Origin: Epiperipatus broadwayi
Taxonomy: Eukaryota > Onychophora > Udeonychophora > Euonychophora > Peripatidae
NCBI GenBank assembly: GCA_028023455.1
Contig: JAQFVV010000043.1
Location: 788,001-852,000, forward strand
Direction of reading: 5' to 3'
DNA: 64,000 nt
Shown here: piece by piece, positions 21,990 through 33,699 of the stretch
How positions within the stretch are numbered: the stretch's first letter is position 1
How the letters are laid out: every line of letters begins with the position of its first letter
Translations under genes and position numbers: made by a program
Notes under the pieces: model-generated
Seen by the model: only the letters and a program-made list of their open reading frames with translations
Database searches by the model: none
What the model was told of the DNA's origin: nothing

Positions 21990-24900
21990 AACACTGCTTC
22001 ATTAAAACAATAAATAAAACAATTCTGATACAAATATAAAGATTATAGAATAAGTTTTCTTGCCTATTTTTCTTTTATATACAATACAAAAGAAAAACAA
22101 GAAATTTTAGATACATACATAGACATGAATAAATCCAAAACTTGACAATTGAGTAGTTAGATTATTTAGTGCAATTAAACCTTAATAAAACTGATGTTAC
22201 ACACAACGAAAATAAATTTATACATATAAAAATGTCAAAAAATTAACCATATTATAGATTAATTAATGTCTATTATTTCCAACTATTATTAAATAGTTTT
22301 ATTAAAATTCTTGAAAATAAAAAAATATATATATAAAGAATTACTTGATTGTTAATAAAAAGGCAGAAAGGTAAAATATCATCTTCTAAACACTAATTAT
22401 AATTAAGGATTTAATTTTTTTTTAAAGTAAATGGATGATTAGTTTCTTGGAAGATCATGTAATATGCAAGAAACAGAAATGGCAGGTTGAGCTTCTATCA
22501 AGAAACCTTTACTCTTTGAATCTATTACTCTTACTTCTGTGATAAACTATACAGAACTATTTAAGAAATGATCTTTCTTGAGATTCCTTGAACTGTTAAC
22601 TCAGTGGATTAATAGTTGAATGGTAAATAAAATGTTTCGGAATTAACAATTGTGGTCATACTTCCTTAACATTGCTTGACCCCAGAATAAACTATCCATA
22701 CAATTAGACCCAATTTCAGTAATTTGGACACAATATATTTATAAAAAATTTCATTCACACACACATTCATTCCGCCTTATCAGGCAACTAAGAAAAAAGA
22801 CCATGGTATTTCTAGATCTTTAACTCAGAGGTAAAAAGCCAATAAATTCGCAATACTGGATAATGCATGTTAGTGAGTAGCCAATACATGTTCATATATT
22901 ATATTGAAGCGGTCGGATCTAAGTTCGATCCTAGCTTCATGATATCTCACTTGTAGCCCACTTCAAATTCTAGTACTAACCGTGAATTTCTGAATGCAAT
23001 GGGGCTTTATACATTCAATACACACTAGTTTCATAAAAAAACAGTATTATATAAACATGTGTTAAAACCAACTACTTTAATATTTAAACTAATCAATATC
23101 ATTAATAAATTCATGATAAAATTATTCATGAAAACATATATTATAACTACGTGGATTGTGTGTGTATACTTATAAATAATTAAATATACATATATTCATT
23201 ATAAAGTTTCATTGCGTTGGAATATTTTATTTTTGCTTAAATTTCAGTGATTAAAAGATACCTTCTTTTGATAAGCTTATAGGTCATCCTTTTCCAAAGA
23301 CAATGGGGAAAGCTTTATTAATTAGCAAAAAGATAATAATTTAAAATGTAAGGACAGTTTCTAATTAAAATCATTTTGCAGATTTACAAATTCATTTTCT
23401 AATTAGAAAATGAATTCAAAGTTAATAAGTTTGAAAGCCTTATCAAAGGAATGTATCTAAAATCAATTAAAAAAATTTGTAACTTTGATAAGGTAAAAAG
23501 CTTTAGCCTGAAGGCATCAAGAGTCAATATAGGTGGGAAATCAGAGAACAGGTATAAATAGCCCTGAAAAGTTTAGAGAGGGAGAAGCCATATTTGTTTA
23601 AAAAAACTTGCTACTAGAAGCTACGTACATTTTAAATTATGAATCTATATAGTGTCTCCATCATGGTGAAGGGCTAACTTCGGGAATCTGACTGCTGGGC
23701 CCGAAGTCCCCAGAAGATCTTCAATGTAGCTGCTAAACTAAACTTTTTCCACACCAATCATGCTGCCAAAACCTGAACGAATCAATCCAAATGCCATTCA
23801 CAAAAGTTCAAAATGCACGCCTACGTTTCAACCCAATCGGATTCTGCCATGTAAACTAAGGAACCAACCATGAAGGAATGGTAATATCTTTCTTTAGAAA
23901 ATCGCAACTTTCTGGCCCATTTCCGAACTTTATTTTATACCACCTTTTAAAATTAATTACTGTTAAATCTCCTTCTTGCTTTATAATGGCTTTCCTTGTA
24001 TAAATAATTCTCTATCTCTACCTCTAAGCTTTAAATTTAATATTTGTTAACTTTCCTTTCTTATGATGGCAGTTCATTTCACTAACTGTATTATATCTCT
24101 ATCAGAATACGAGTGGTGCAGCAAGTAATCTTTAACTTATGATCTTATTTCAAGCATTTTATAAAAATCCACAAAACATTTATCTGATATAACCAACATA
24201 TATTACCTGACAATAATTACGCCGGAATGAAGAAGGAGAGAGAAATAACAACAAATAAATATTCACATGTACACGCATGAGGGTTAACCAAAACTCCAAA
24301 TTCAAACTTAATTCTTCAATAAATATCCACCAACTTTTAGGACACAAATATTGCGGAACTCAGTTGACTTATCAATAAATGGGGCATTTGCCACTTCATT
24401 TAAGAAATACAACTATCTCATCATATGCTCTCAAACAAGAAAATACACCACCACCCACAATTTAACAAGTAAGTAATCAAGGAGAGTATTACTCAATTCA
24501 CATAGCAAAAATCATCCCTTCGATCACTTCTTCATCCAAATATACTCAACGCATTTCATATATAAACAAATCTATAAACAGACAAACTCTTAATTCTTCA
24601 TCTTCTTTAACATATGGCACCAAACCAAAACTGATAGAAAAGCAAAATACAACTTTGGTAAAATAGTTTATGACAGTGCACACACTTGCAAATATACAAT
24701 CATATATAAAATGATTTCTAAATCATATGAAACAATAAAATATCATATGAACAATAATTAAATTTAAATGAATCTATTACTTGTGAGAATTATGAATATT
24801 GAATTTCAACTTAAAGTCAATACTGTCAAGCAAGTTTAACTATTCTGCATACTGGCATAAATATCTCTATGTGTCTATCTACGATTATTAACTAATGCAT

Positions 24901-25430
24901 AATATTAAAGAATTTAATTTGAACTCATAATATGAGCACGAGGATATCCATTTTTCTTTTAACCAATATTCCAAAAAAATAATAATACTGATTTGGTCTA
25001 ATTTATACCAAGATCTCCGAGACATTCTTGTGGAGATTAGGCATATAAATAAATAACAATAATAATAAATTACATTAAGCATAAAGAAAATCTACCTGTC
25101 TATTATAGGCAGTGGGAAGAAATTTGTCAACATTTATTGTAACCTTCTGGATAGGCACCAGAAATATTGATTGTAATTATATAGCACTGTATCAGTAACA
25201 GCTGATTGCATCTTACTAAAATAAATGAAATAACCTGAATTTTTTATTTTATTTTATTAATGACCTAAAACTATGTTTAAAAGCACTTACAGATATAATT
25301 TGAAAGTTCTGAGATATTTAATATTTTTCTTTAGTCAGTATTTAATGATAGAAAGGAAGGTGGCTTATCACAGAAATTGTCAGTTTAGTTTAGGTTGATC
25401 TAAGTTTGTCTTATTTGTCTGCAGGACAGT
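21990..25430. other. HYDIN intron (9.0 kb), mostly unrecognised
   Basis: No exon found. 22810-23000 may be a tRNA-derived SINE relic (B-box-like AAGTTCGATCC at 22923). 23545-23760 has TATAAATA at 23552 followed by a less AT-rich stretch with GGGCTAACTTCGGGAATCTG and GGGCCCGAAGTCCCCAG; this could be a promoter or LTR fragment, but I see no matching second LTR. The remainder is AT-rich sequence without structure. Confidence 0.4.
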
Positions 25431-26294
25431 ATTGGTATTTGTTTTGGTGATTTCCTGGTTTATTTGCTTTAATACTTCAACCCATAGTGTGAATAGTGCA
25501 ATATGTTTGACTCATCATTCTAGAAAGTTATATTTCAATCAGATTGGTTTACTACCTGTAGTACAGCATTTATGGATGTGCATGTATGCTTCAGCCATCT
25601 TTCAACTTCATTTTCCATTCATGTACTTTATTAAACTACCAGATATCATGTTTCACAGTAAAATATTTAATTTCATAACAATAGCTTGGATAAACAGTTA
25701 AATCACAATTTAAATGAATTAATAGATCACTGGACCAGTGGCTTGTCAACAAACTAATACACTATCAAATATTTTATTTGCTAAAATGATTTTTTTTAAT
25801 TTTGTCACTTTAGAAATACAGAATATGTTATTCTTGGTTCAGTTTAATATTTTTTTTTACAGACAAAATAATTTTTCTTTCTTTTCCAAGAGAGAAAAAT
25901 TCTTGCATATTTTGTAAATAATAATGCCAGTACAATGGGAGGAATAACCTTTGTTCTAGAGTTGAACTTTTGATTGATCTTGGATTGGTGGAAGGAACAA
26001 ATGCTTGGGTAATAACCTGATATAAAAGGGGGTACTTTTACAAAAAGTTGGCTTTTCTGATTTCAACAATTCTCTCTCCAGAAAAAGTTTTTATTAGTAT
26101 AATTTTGTCTTTACAAATTGGTTCTTCCATAACCCAAGCTTACTAAAAACTTCTATTAATTTTCTGGATAAAAACAGCTCAGAAATTCTACTGAGGAAAA
26201 TAAAAATTGAAATGCAGATGTAAATCACTTCGGAAATAAGGTATATCTTTCCTACTTCTAATTGACTAATTTAAGTTTAAAATCATCATTTGGG

Positions 26295-26512
26295 ATGCGT
26301 ATGGTTGTCTATATTATAAATCTGCTTTGCCTAACTTTAATTTTTAATATTAAAGAAATAATTGAAATGCGTGTTTATATTTCAAAGCTATTTTGCCTAA
26401 ATTTCATCTCTAATGTTAAAAAAGTAATTGAAACATGTGTCTACATTATAAGTTTAATTTACCTAGATATAATCTCTAACACTAAAGAAATAACTGGAAA
26501 GTGTGAATTTTG
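26295..26512. repeat. 72-bp tandem repeat, three copies
   Basis: Diverged units begin ATGCGTATGGTTGTCTATAT (26295), ATGCGTGTTTATATTTCAAA (26367) and a CATGTGTCTACATTATAAG version (26439). The period of 72 is a multiple of three, so the repeat leaves a plus-strand frame of 116 codons open (26262-26612) with a 24-residue repeat around ISNVKKVIETCVYII. The hydrophobic, AT-driven composition gives no evidence of a real protein. Confidence 0.75.
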
Positions 26513-28043
26513 TTATTATTCCGGAAGATTTATGTTGAACTTTTTCATAAAACACTTCAGAGACTCTTTGTTGATAATTTTTGCTAGCTATAAAAAAATA
26601 AAGATTAAATAGAAGGATGTGTGTGAATAACTTATTCCAACCTGCTTTATTATTATTATTACTAATAAAAATATATATCTAACCATTTGCATCTCGAGAA
26701 ATGAGAAACGAAAATGCATGAGACATATAATTAATGAATTAACTTATCTCTGAATGTATTTATAGCTGAATGAGTGGGAAAGCATGGAAACTAGATGATG
26801 TTTGCATTGTACTATTGCTCCTTGTTTACATTTGATTTTTTTATTATTAAAGTATATTATCAATAAACTTACGTAAATTTAAATGGATTTTATGAACTAA
26901 GTAGTTATTTGCCTAGTGAATGACTTTTAAACATCTGGAACAAATGCTTAAACAAATCTAATGAGTTAAATAATAAATTATTGCTCAACTTATGCAGTAT
27001 TAAATATTTATTTGCCATAATGAAAAGTTTCATATGTTATATTACCAGCAGTTTCATTAGCTATTGCCAAGAACTTTAAAATGCACTCCAATTGTATCCA
27101 ATTAATATTATGTATCTCCCTGCAGGAAATTGTTATGTGCTTATTCATATTTATTGCTATACAAGTAATCATCATCAGTTTAGTACATGACCAAGATGTG
27201 TATTTACAGACTGTAAATGAACTCTTACATTCCAGCTAAAAAACTTTAATGATTAATATTATTATTTTTGTTAGTATTTAATAGATAGGTAGATTAATTA
27301 TTTGTCTTATGATGTTTTATTATTATTTCTCTCTTCAAGAAGGTCTTGCAAAAGTATAATATGCAGGAATATTATACTGGGTAATTAGTTATTTTTTAAA
27401 ATAGTTTTGTTCTGTACATGTATTTCTATATGTGATATTGACAGTAGAAATATCGGTTTGCTATTAAGGAGTTAGCAGCTCATTTTTTGAGAAAGGGTAA
27501 TTACATAAAATTTTATGTTTATCTTTGCATTTTTAAGAAGTTATGAGGTTTATTCCTTGATAATTATTTTACTCCAAATTTAAAGGTTTGTTATTTATCC
27601 CAAACCAGATTTTTATTTCAATTTATGGACTAATGCCAAATACTCTAAAGAGTTATTTTGTCTTTGCTTTGATAAAAGTAATGAGGATTATTTAGTAATA
27701 ATTATTATATTTACAAGTTAAAATATGATACTTCGTCAGAAATGAGAGATTTATTCATTATTTCTTTTACAACTTATTAATTAATATCATTGCAGTATTT
27801 CTTTATCGAATGTGATTTGAAATTGTTTATGCATTATTATGCTTATCTACCTGTCTGTTATTTGATCCAGTTATATAATGTTTGAATTGAAAATAGAAAT
27901 AATTTAATTTCCATCATTTTCGGATGATGAAATGTGCCAAAAGAAGTGGAAAGATTAGGGATTCATTTAAGAATGGATTTATTATTTTTTATGCTTAGAT
28001 TGAAATGTATTTAGTGGCTATGCAGAAAGAAATTGTTTATGTT

Positions 28044-28192
28044 ATATGTTGTATTGTCAGGGATTGAGAGAGCTCTCCCTCAGTTTATTAAAATATTCAT
28101 CATGAGTGGATTATATATTGCATTGTCAGGGATTGAGAGAGCTATCCCTTAGTTTGTTGAAATATTTGTCAGGAGTGGATTGTATTTTCCAG
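28044..28192. repeat. Tandem duplication of about 75 bp
   Basis: TTGTCAGGGATTGAGAGAGC and following sequence through GAGTGGATT occur twice in a row with modest divergence. Noncoding. Confidence 0.8.
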
Positions 28193-28867
28193 ATTAAGTA
28201 ATCATATTTTATGATAATTATAATATGTGAAGTCAAGTAGTGTACTTCCCTTGCTTTTTGGTGATGAGACAATGTCCACACCAGTTTCTAAGGTTCAGAA
28301 TTAGGCTTGAGAGTCACTGTGTTTTGGTTATTTAAAGGATTAGAGTTAAGAAAATCTTTTCATCCATCATGTATTTATGTGAAATGCTTTCCCATCTTTT
28401 ATCCATAGCCAAGTGTAAGACAGTTTGCTGATAAGAAAAGAAAATAAAGGTAGAGTTGATTTTTCTCACAGAACAGCTGAAGTAGAATTAGTGTTGAAGC
28501 TTGGTTGGCCATGGATTCATCTGTATTATGACATTTTATTTCTTGGTTTCATAAGTAAACTGATTGGATTTAGCCATGTTAATTATTTTATAACAGGTAG
28601 AACAATTCAGATGCATGCATAAAATATTATTAATTCAGAAGGTATGGAGAAAATCCATCATTAATGAGTAACTTTAATCATTGTCTCAAATCATAACATA
28701 TTAATTAATTTAGGTTTTATACCATCAACTCTCAGAATGTTTCATCCTTATTTTGAATGAGCAAGCCAAGGAAAAGAAAGTGTAGCCATTTAATAGAATT
28801 ATTCATTTGGTTTGTGAAGAATAGCTTGACCTCTTACTCATAGATTTAAACCCCTCTCATATTATTT

Positions 28868-29085
28868 TGATGTGCATTTGAAGTAAAAATGCCAAGAACT
28901 TTAGTTTCACATTTTATGATTTTAGTGCCAGTGTTTAATAGAGTTTTCTTTTTCATAAGCATATCAGAATTAACTGGTAATGTATGTGTATTTGAAGTAA
29001 AATACTAAAAAGTTTAGTTTCACATTTTATTATTTTAGTGCTAGTATTTTAATGTTTCTTTTCCTAAGCTCATCAGAATGGACTG
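28868..29085. repeat. Tandem duplication of about 115 bp
   Basis: GTGCATTTGAAGTAAAAATGCC...TTTAGTTTCACATTTTATGATTTTAGTGC... repeats as GTGTATTTGAAGTAAAATAC...TTTAGTTTCACATTTTATTATTTTAGTGC. Noncoding. Confidence 0.75.
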
Positions 29086-29099
29086 ATAGGTGGCATATG

Positions 29100-30235
29100 T
29101 TGAAATAAGATATAGAAAGTTATTTTAACATTATTATTCTCATGTAGACTATTTAACCATTGATGGTGGAATTATTCCAAAACATGTATATGCATAAATT
29201 AGAAAACCAAATGTTTATTTAATTATCTTGTAATAAATGTTTTATTTATTTAAAAGCTCTGTTTAGAATTCTTCTTTGACATGCATTAATGTACTATGTT
29301 TCCACACATTCACACACACTTACATATCCAATACAATATGATTGCACTATTCCATAATTTAATGATGAACATGTCCAGATCTGATGATGTCGCCTTTCTT
29401 GATCCAAACACTATATGAAATGCTTGATTATTTAATGATTCTCTGAAACTTTTATTACTCAGTTATTATTTAGATGATGAATTGAAATCAAAATGCACCC
29501 TATTTCTTTCATTATCTAACTATTACCATTTTTATTAGGATAATGTTTAATTTATGTCATTACTTTTATGATAGTAATTAGTAGTTGTTGAAAAGTATAG
29601 ATTTAAAATTAAGCCAGGCAATAAATTAATTCCCTGAGATATTCCCTTATTATTTAAATTAGACATTAACTCAGTTACTTAGTTACAATTACTGTACAAT
29701 TAAAAGTTAAATAATGTTATATTTTATTTCGTATTTAACTTTAAGTTACTATACAGTATAGTTAATCAGCATTACATCTTTATTTTATTAATTTAATTTT
29801 ATCACGCAGTAGAGGTTGTTCAATGCATGTGGATGATGGGAGGAGATGAGGTATAGACTATAACTTGTCAATTTAAATGGTAGAACTTTACCAATTACAT
29901 TTACTTATTTATTTTAAAACTTAATAGATGTTTTGTTCATATTAATCATAGTATTTCCTCCCATATCTAGTATACATTTTACACCCTATAGATCTCTTTG
30001 GCCCCCAACTGAGCTAAGCTAAGGTAGGACAGCATTTTAAGAGTCTCATTAATAATTTAAAGTGAGATCAGATTAGTAATTTATTCTATGATCAATAGAA
30101 TTGGCGCCCCCAGGTATTTGTTGATAGGAAAGGTAGGAGAGGTGTTGGGGGAGGGTTACAATATATATACACATATTTGCACAAAAACCAAGTCATACAT
30201 CACGTGTCTTAATTTAATAAGCTGGTACTACAAAT
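29100..30235. other. HYDIN intron, nothing recognised
   Basis: AT-rich sequence without repeats clear enough to name. No coding signal. Confidence 0.4.
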
Positions 30236-30239
30236 GTTA

Positions 30240-30440
30240 TATAATGAGTGTGCTAATAGCTCTTAACAAGCTTTTCCAAATATCCCTATCCTCAGAGAGG
30301 TTTCTAACTATTGGCTGTCAACAGTGAGACATTAAGATATTCAGGTATTATCCTAGTGCTTCACTGATGACAGCCAGAAGCTAGAAACTGATCTGAGAAT
30401 AGGGATATTCACAAAAACTTGTTAAAAGCTATTAGCATGC
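30240..30440. mobile_element. Foldback hammerhead element (family 5, possibly a family-1 relative)
   Basis: The outer ends are inverted: TGCTAATAGCTCTTAACAAG at the left and CTTGTTAAAAGCTATTAGCA at the right. Inner CCAAATATCCCTATCCTCAG faces CTGAGAATAGGGATATTC. The right half carries a hammerhead core (30345-30410); the left half has a decayed copy (CTGTTGA on the minus strand). Confidence 0.75.
30345..30410 (+). ncRNA. Type I hammerhead-like ribozyme, family 5
   Basis: CTGATGA at 30364-30370, stem II AGC-CAGAA-GCT, GAAA at 30384-30387, then CTGAT and C17 at 30393. Stem III is weak (one A-U, then a C-A mismatch). Stem I pairs TCA/TGA next to the core, then TATCC(T)A/TAGGGATA beyond an internal loop. 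Core bases are complete; activity is uncertain because of stem III. Confidence 0.6.
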
Positions 30441-30661
30441 TCATTATATATATATATATTAAATAACTCATTTTTGTGTATGGTTATTATTATATATATT
30501 ATTGCTATTATATAAAAATATTTTATATTATATTGTTGATTTATTTAAATATATTATGTGTATGTAAGAGGTTAATGTAAAATACAAATTAATTCATAAC
30601 TAAATTCAAGAGTGAAATAATTAATATTGCACAAAGCCTGAATAGAAGACTAAAAACTTAC

Positions 30662-30838
30662 AATACTTTAGGTGATAAAGCTGGAAGGCCACATAGAGCA
30701 CTGCAAAAAACTTGGTAAGATTTTTTTGTTCCAACTATTTCAAAATTATATGTTGTTTCAAACGTATTACTTTCTTGTGATTCAAATTTGACATTAAAAA
30801 TCATTTCTTCTTCCGGTTGAAGGGTCCAACGAAACTTG
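30662..30838 (-). CDS. HYDIN: HYDIN internal exon (ASH-like domain)
   Basis: This is a 177-bp minus-strand exon with a TATTCTAG acceptor and a GTAAG donor. It enters with one base and leaves with two. The translation contains FRWTLQPEEEMIFNVKF followed by YNFEIVGTKKSYQVFCSALC, the W-x-L...F-x-V-x-F...F-E-x-x-G-T pattern of HYDIN ASH-like immunoglobulin-fold domains. HYDIN is a giant protein of the axonemal central-pair C2 projection, needed for ciliary and flagellar beating. The exon joins in phase to 41296-41459 upstream and 21537-21653 downstream. An open frame runs on into the upstream intron, but the splice acceptor and loss of similarity mark 30838 as the exon edge. I recognised the family from memory of vertebrate HYDIN; no alignment was run. 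Confidence 0.9.
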
Positions 30839-30997
30839 CTAGAATAAAACAAAAGAAAGTTATATTTTAACAATAAAATACTTTTGAGTAAATTGCTAAA
30901 GTTAATCATGAAATCAGTCCTTTGAACATGGATACAGTGTTTCAATCATATTAAATGTTTGAGACAATACAGCAGATGCAATATCTCTTTTAAATTA

Positions 30998-31044
30998 ATA
31001 CCTCTCTGAGGAGTGCCAAAACACGAAACCATAGTCAGAGGTTG
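30998..31044 (+). ncRNA. Type I hammerhead ribozyme, family 4 (complete)
   Basis: Stem I ACCTCT (31000-31005) pairs perfectly with AGAGGT (31037-31042). Core CTGAGGA (31006-31012) fits CUGANGA. Stem II is GTG-CCAAAA-CAC. GAAA is at 31025-31028. Stem III is AC-CATA-GT, followed by C17 at 31036, giving a GUC triplet with cleavage expected after 31036. A run of 12 or more G follows in 31044-31057. The downstream 31060-31150 resembles ends of the 30.25-kb element, and no second stem I extension is obvious. Confidence 0.8.
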
Positions 31045-31424
31045 GGGGGGGGGGGCTTTCTGACAGAGATATTTTAAATGCTTTCTCTGGCTAAGCATTT
31101 ATCACAGAACTTGTTGAGCAATTGAAAATGCTCATTATTTATATCTTACAAGCTTAAAAGAATGGGGTCATGTGATCTATGACTCTATTTTTTATTGACT
31201 ATTTATAGTCAATATCTCCATTATTTTGTAGAAATCAAAAATTATTCTACAAAATATTAAAAGCAGTAAAATAAATGATTTCATGTTACCATCAAATTGC
31301 TGGCTAAAGTAAAAAACTTTTAACTAATAATTTATTTTATCCTAATATTTATTAGGTGAAAAAAATAAAGCTACATATTTTTTATAATTACTTATGATTA
31401 CAAAGAGTAATATTAAACAGGCAA

Positions 31425-31665
31425 AACTCTCCATACAATAGTGCCACTCAGTGCAAGCCAGAGTAATCAATGGATGCCAGAAGGCTTGTGCATAAAATCC
31501 TTATCTAGCGCCTACTCATCCAATATCCCCAGACTAGTTTCGAGCTTGTGGCTTTCATCAGTGAGGATCTTTTGATCTGAGTGGCACTACTGTACGAAGA
31601 GTTTTTCCTGTTTTAATAATAGTTATGAGAAAGCATAAGAAATGGTGATTATGTGATGTAAAGAG
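31425..31665 (-). mobile_element. Family-1 hammerhead element, short foldback copy
   Basis: The left end AGGCAAAACTCTCCATACAA and right end ACTGTACGAAGAGTTTTTCCTG are inverted copies; the latter follows GTGGCACTA, the complement of the left TAGTGCCAC. Most of the element body between the ribozyme and the far end is deleted, leaving about 240 bp. The tail ATTATGTGATG resembles that of other copies. Confidence 0.8.
31515..31580 (-). ncRNA. Type I hammerhead ribozyme, family 1
   Basis: Minus strand: CCTCA pairs with TGGGG (stem I), CTGATGA, stem II AGC-CACAA-GCT, GAAA, palindromic ACTAGT, C17. The outer stem I helix is partly lost (ATCAAA opposite TTGGAT). Shares the AGC/GCT version of stem II with 9082-9147. 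Confidence 0.72.
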
Positions 31666-31963
31666 TAATATTGTAGGAGACCATTAAAAGTTCTTTTTTA
31701 AAAAAAACAACCATGAATTATGTTTAAGCTTAATTTTAAGTGATAAAATGATAAACTTTGATAGTATACTGAATTTAATATTGTTGATAAATTTCAAATA
31801 AATTGAAACTGGATATTAGTGGATATAAAAATGAATTATGTCTCAAATGATCAACATAATTTTCTCTAAGTCTTAGTATTACTTCTAAAAGATATTTGAA
31901 TTATATCAAATTCAAGGCAGATTCCTAATTTTTCCTTTTTTCTTTATTTTAAAAAACTTCTTT

Positions 31964-32516
31964 AAATAATATTTTAATTTGTGAAGCGCCGATAGTTGAA
32001 AATTGAAATAAATCGAGATACTGTAAATCTCTGGTGCTCATTACAATACTTAACTGACAGCCAATCAAATGGCATGGATAGCTGTTGAAAATGACATCCA
32101 AATCTAAACACACAACAAAGATTTTACGAGAAAAGGGTGGCCACCCTTTTCTCTACTCTTTTTTCTATATATCTAAGCCAGTCTTAAGCATTTAGGTTTG
32201 AAAGCTTGAAGCTTTAAATATCTTCACAAATGACCCACTGAGTCTAAATCATAAATGTACAACGCAAAATCCTATGATTTATTATGAAGTAGTTTTTAGA
32301 ATACATAACAAGCAGTAAATAATATAAATAATATTTTAATTTGCGAAGCGCCGATTGTTAAAAATTGAAATAAATCGAGATACTGCAAATCTCTAGCGCT
32401 CGTTACAATACTTAACTGACAGCCAATCAGATGGCACAGATAGCTGTCGAAAATGACATCCAAATCTAAACACACAACAAAGATTTTACAAGAAATGGGT
32501 GGCCACCCTTCTTTGT
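31964..32516. repeat. Direct repeat pair, about 190-bp units 360 bp apart
   Basis: The block from AAATAATATTTTAATTTGTG through GAAGCGCCGAT..., ...TAACTGACAGCCAATCA... and ...GGGTGGCCACCCTT occurs at about 31964-32152 and again at about 32324-32516. AAGGGTGGCCACCCTT is a palindrome in each. No coding signal. It looks like a tandem piece of an unclassified element. Confidence 0.85.
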
Positions 32517-33504
32517 CAGATTGCCCATTCAAAAGTCAAATTTCTTTTAAATACTTTTTACAAAACTGTTTATGGCTTTAATAGTTGTGCCAACAAAGAC
32601 ATTTTCCTAACATTAGATTTGAATAGGCTTCTTAGATAACCATATTTAAAAGTTGTTGAAATGGCGATGACAATAAATAATTGTAACATATAAACATTAC
32701 AAACTTATTTAAAATTTTGAAAATCAAAAGTTGAGATATTGTTATAAAGTTAAAAAAATAGTGCAATATGGGTAGAAAAATGAATAAAACGTGTAATAAA
32801 CAACTCAACTAATAGAATTAATCCTGGATTAGAAATTGAATTATGTGAATTATAGCAGTAAACATTTATTGGCTTGCTTGATAAATGAACAATTAATTGT
32901 AGTAATTAAATAGGTGATCTGAATTCTGTGATTTGTCACCTACAATATACAAGATGTGGAGTTAACTCTATCACAGTCAATAGCAAGTATCATAATTTAT
33001 AATAGAGATAACAGACAAATATCATTAATGAGTTACGACATTACATAGAGTGACTGTTACATGTGGATAATGAAGAAATTCCAAACAGACTGTGTAGAAT
33101 ATCATAAAATGGTGACTATTACAAAATGGTAATCAAGCAGAAATAGTATTTGCATAAGCACATAACTTTGCGCCTACAAGAAAAGTTCATTATCAGATTT
33201 GTCTCTGACGTAAATCAACTTGACTCATCTCATTCTTATAACATATTTTCAAAACAAACTCACTCATGTGAGAGAGTTACTATTCATTCCTATAATATTT
33301 ACAAATTAAATAAATTTTAAAATACAAGGAATGGTTTTAACAAATGTAGGATTTTATAACGAAAATCAGAAATAGTTCAAAGTAATAATATTGATGTTCA
33401 AACAATAGCTATAATAACTATTATTCAAAATATGTCAAGATAATTATCTTGATAAAAATTTTATAGAGAAATAGTAGAAGACTAATAAGTCTGCAATTAA
33501 ACCA

Positions 33505-33612
33505 CTAAACACCACATGATCACCATTTATGTTTGCTCATAATTGTTATTAAACAGTTATTGATTACTCTGGCTTGCACTGAGTGGCACTACTGTATGGA
33601 AAGTGTTTTTTT
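33505..33612. mobile_element. Terminal fragment of a family-1 hammerhead element
   Basis: Contains ACCACATGATCACCAT, ATAATTGTTATTAAACAGTT, then the inverted family end TGATTACTCTGGCTTGCACT and AGTGGCACTACTGTATGG. The ribozyme region is missing. Confidence 0.7.
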
Positions 33613-33699
33613 AATCAAGAAATTTTATTCTGAGATCAAAAAATTACATTATAGCAGTAACAGAGTTATATTGCTAACAGAAACTATAAAAAAAGGTTA

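Noticed and set aside
31044-31057. G-run as a G-quadruplex
   Set aside because: A single uninterrupted run; no spaced G-tracts nearby.
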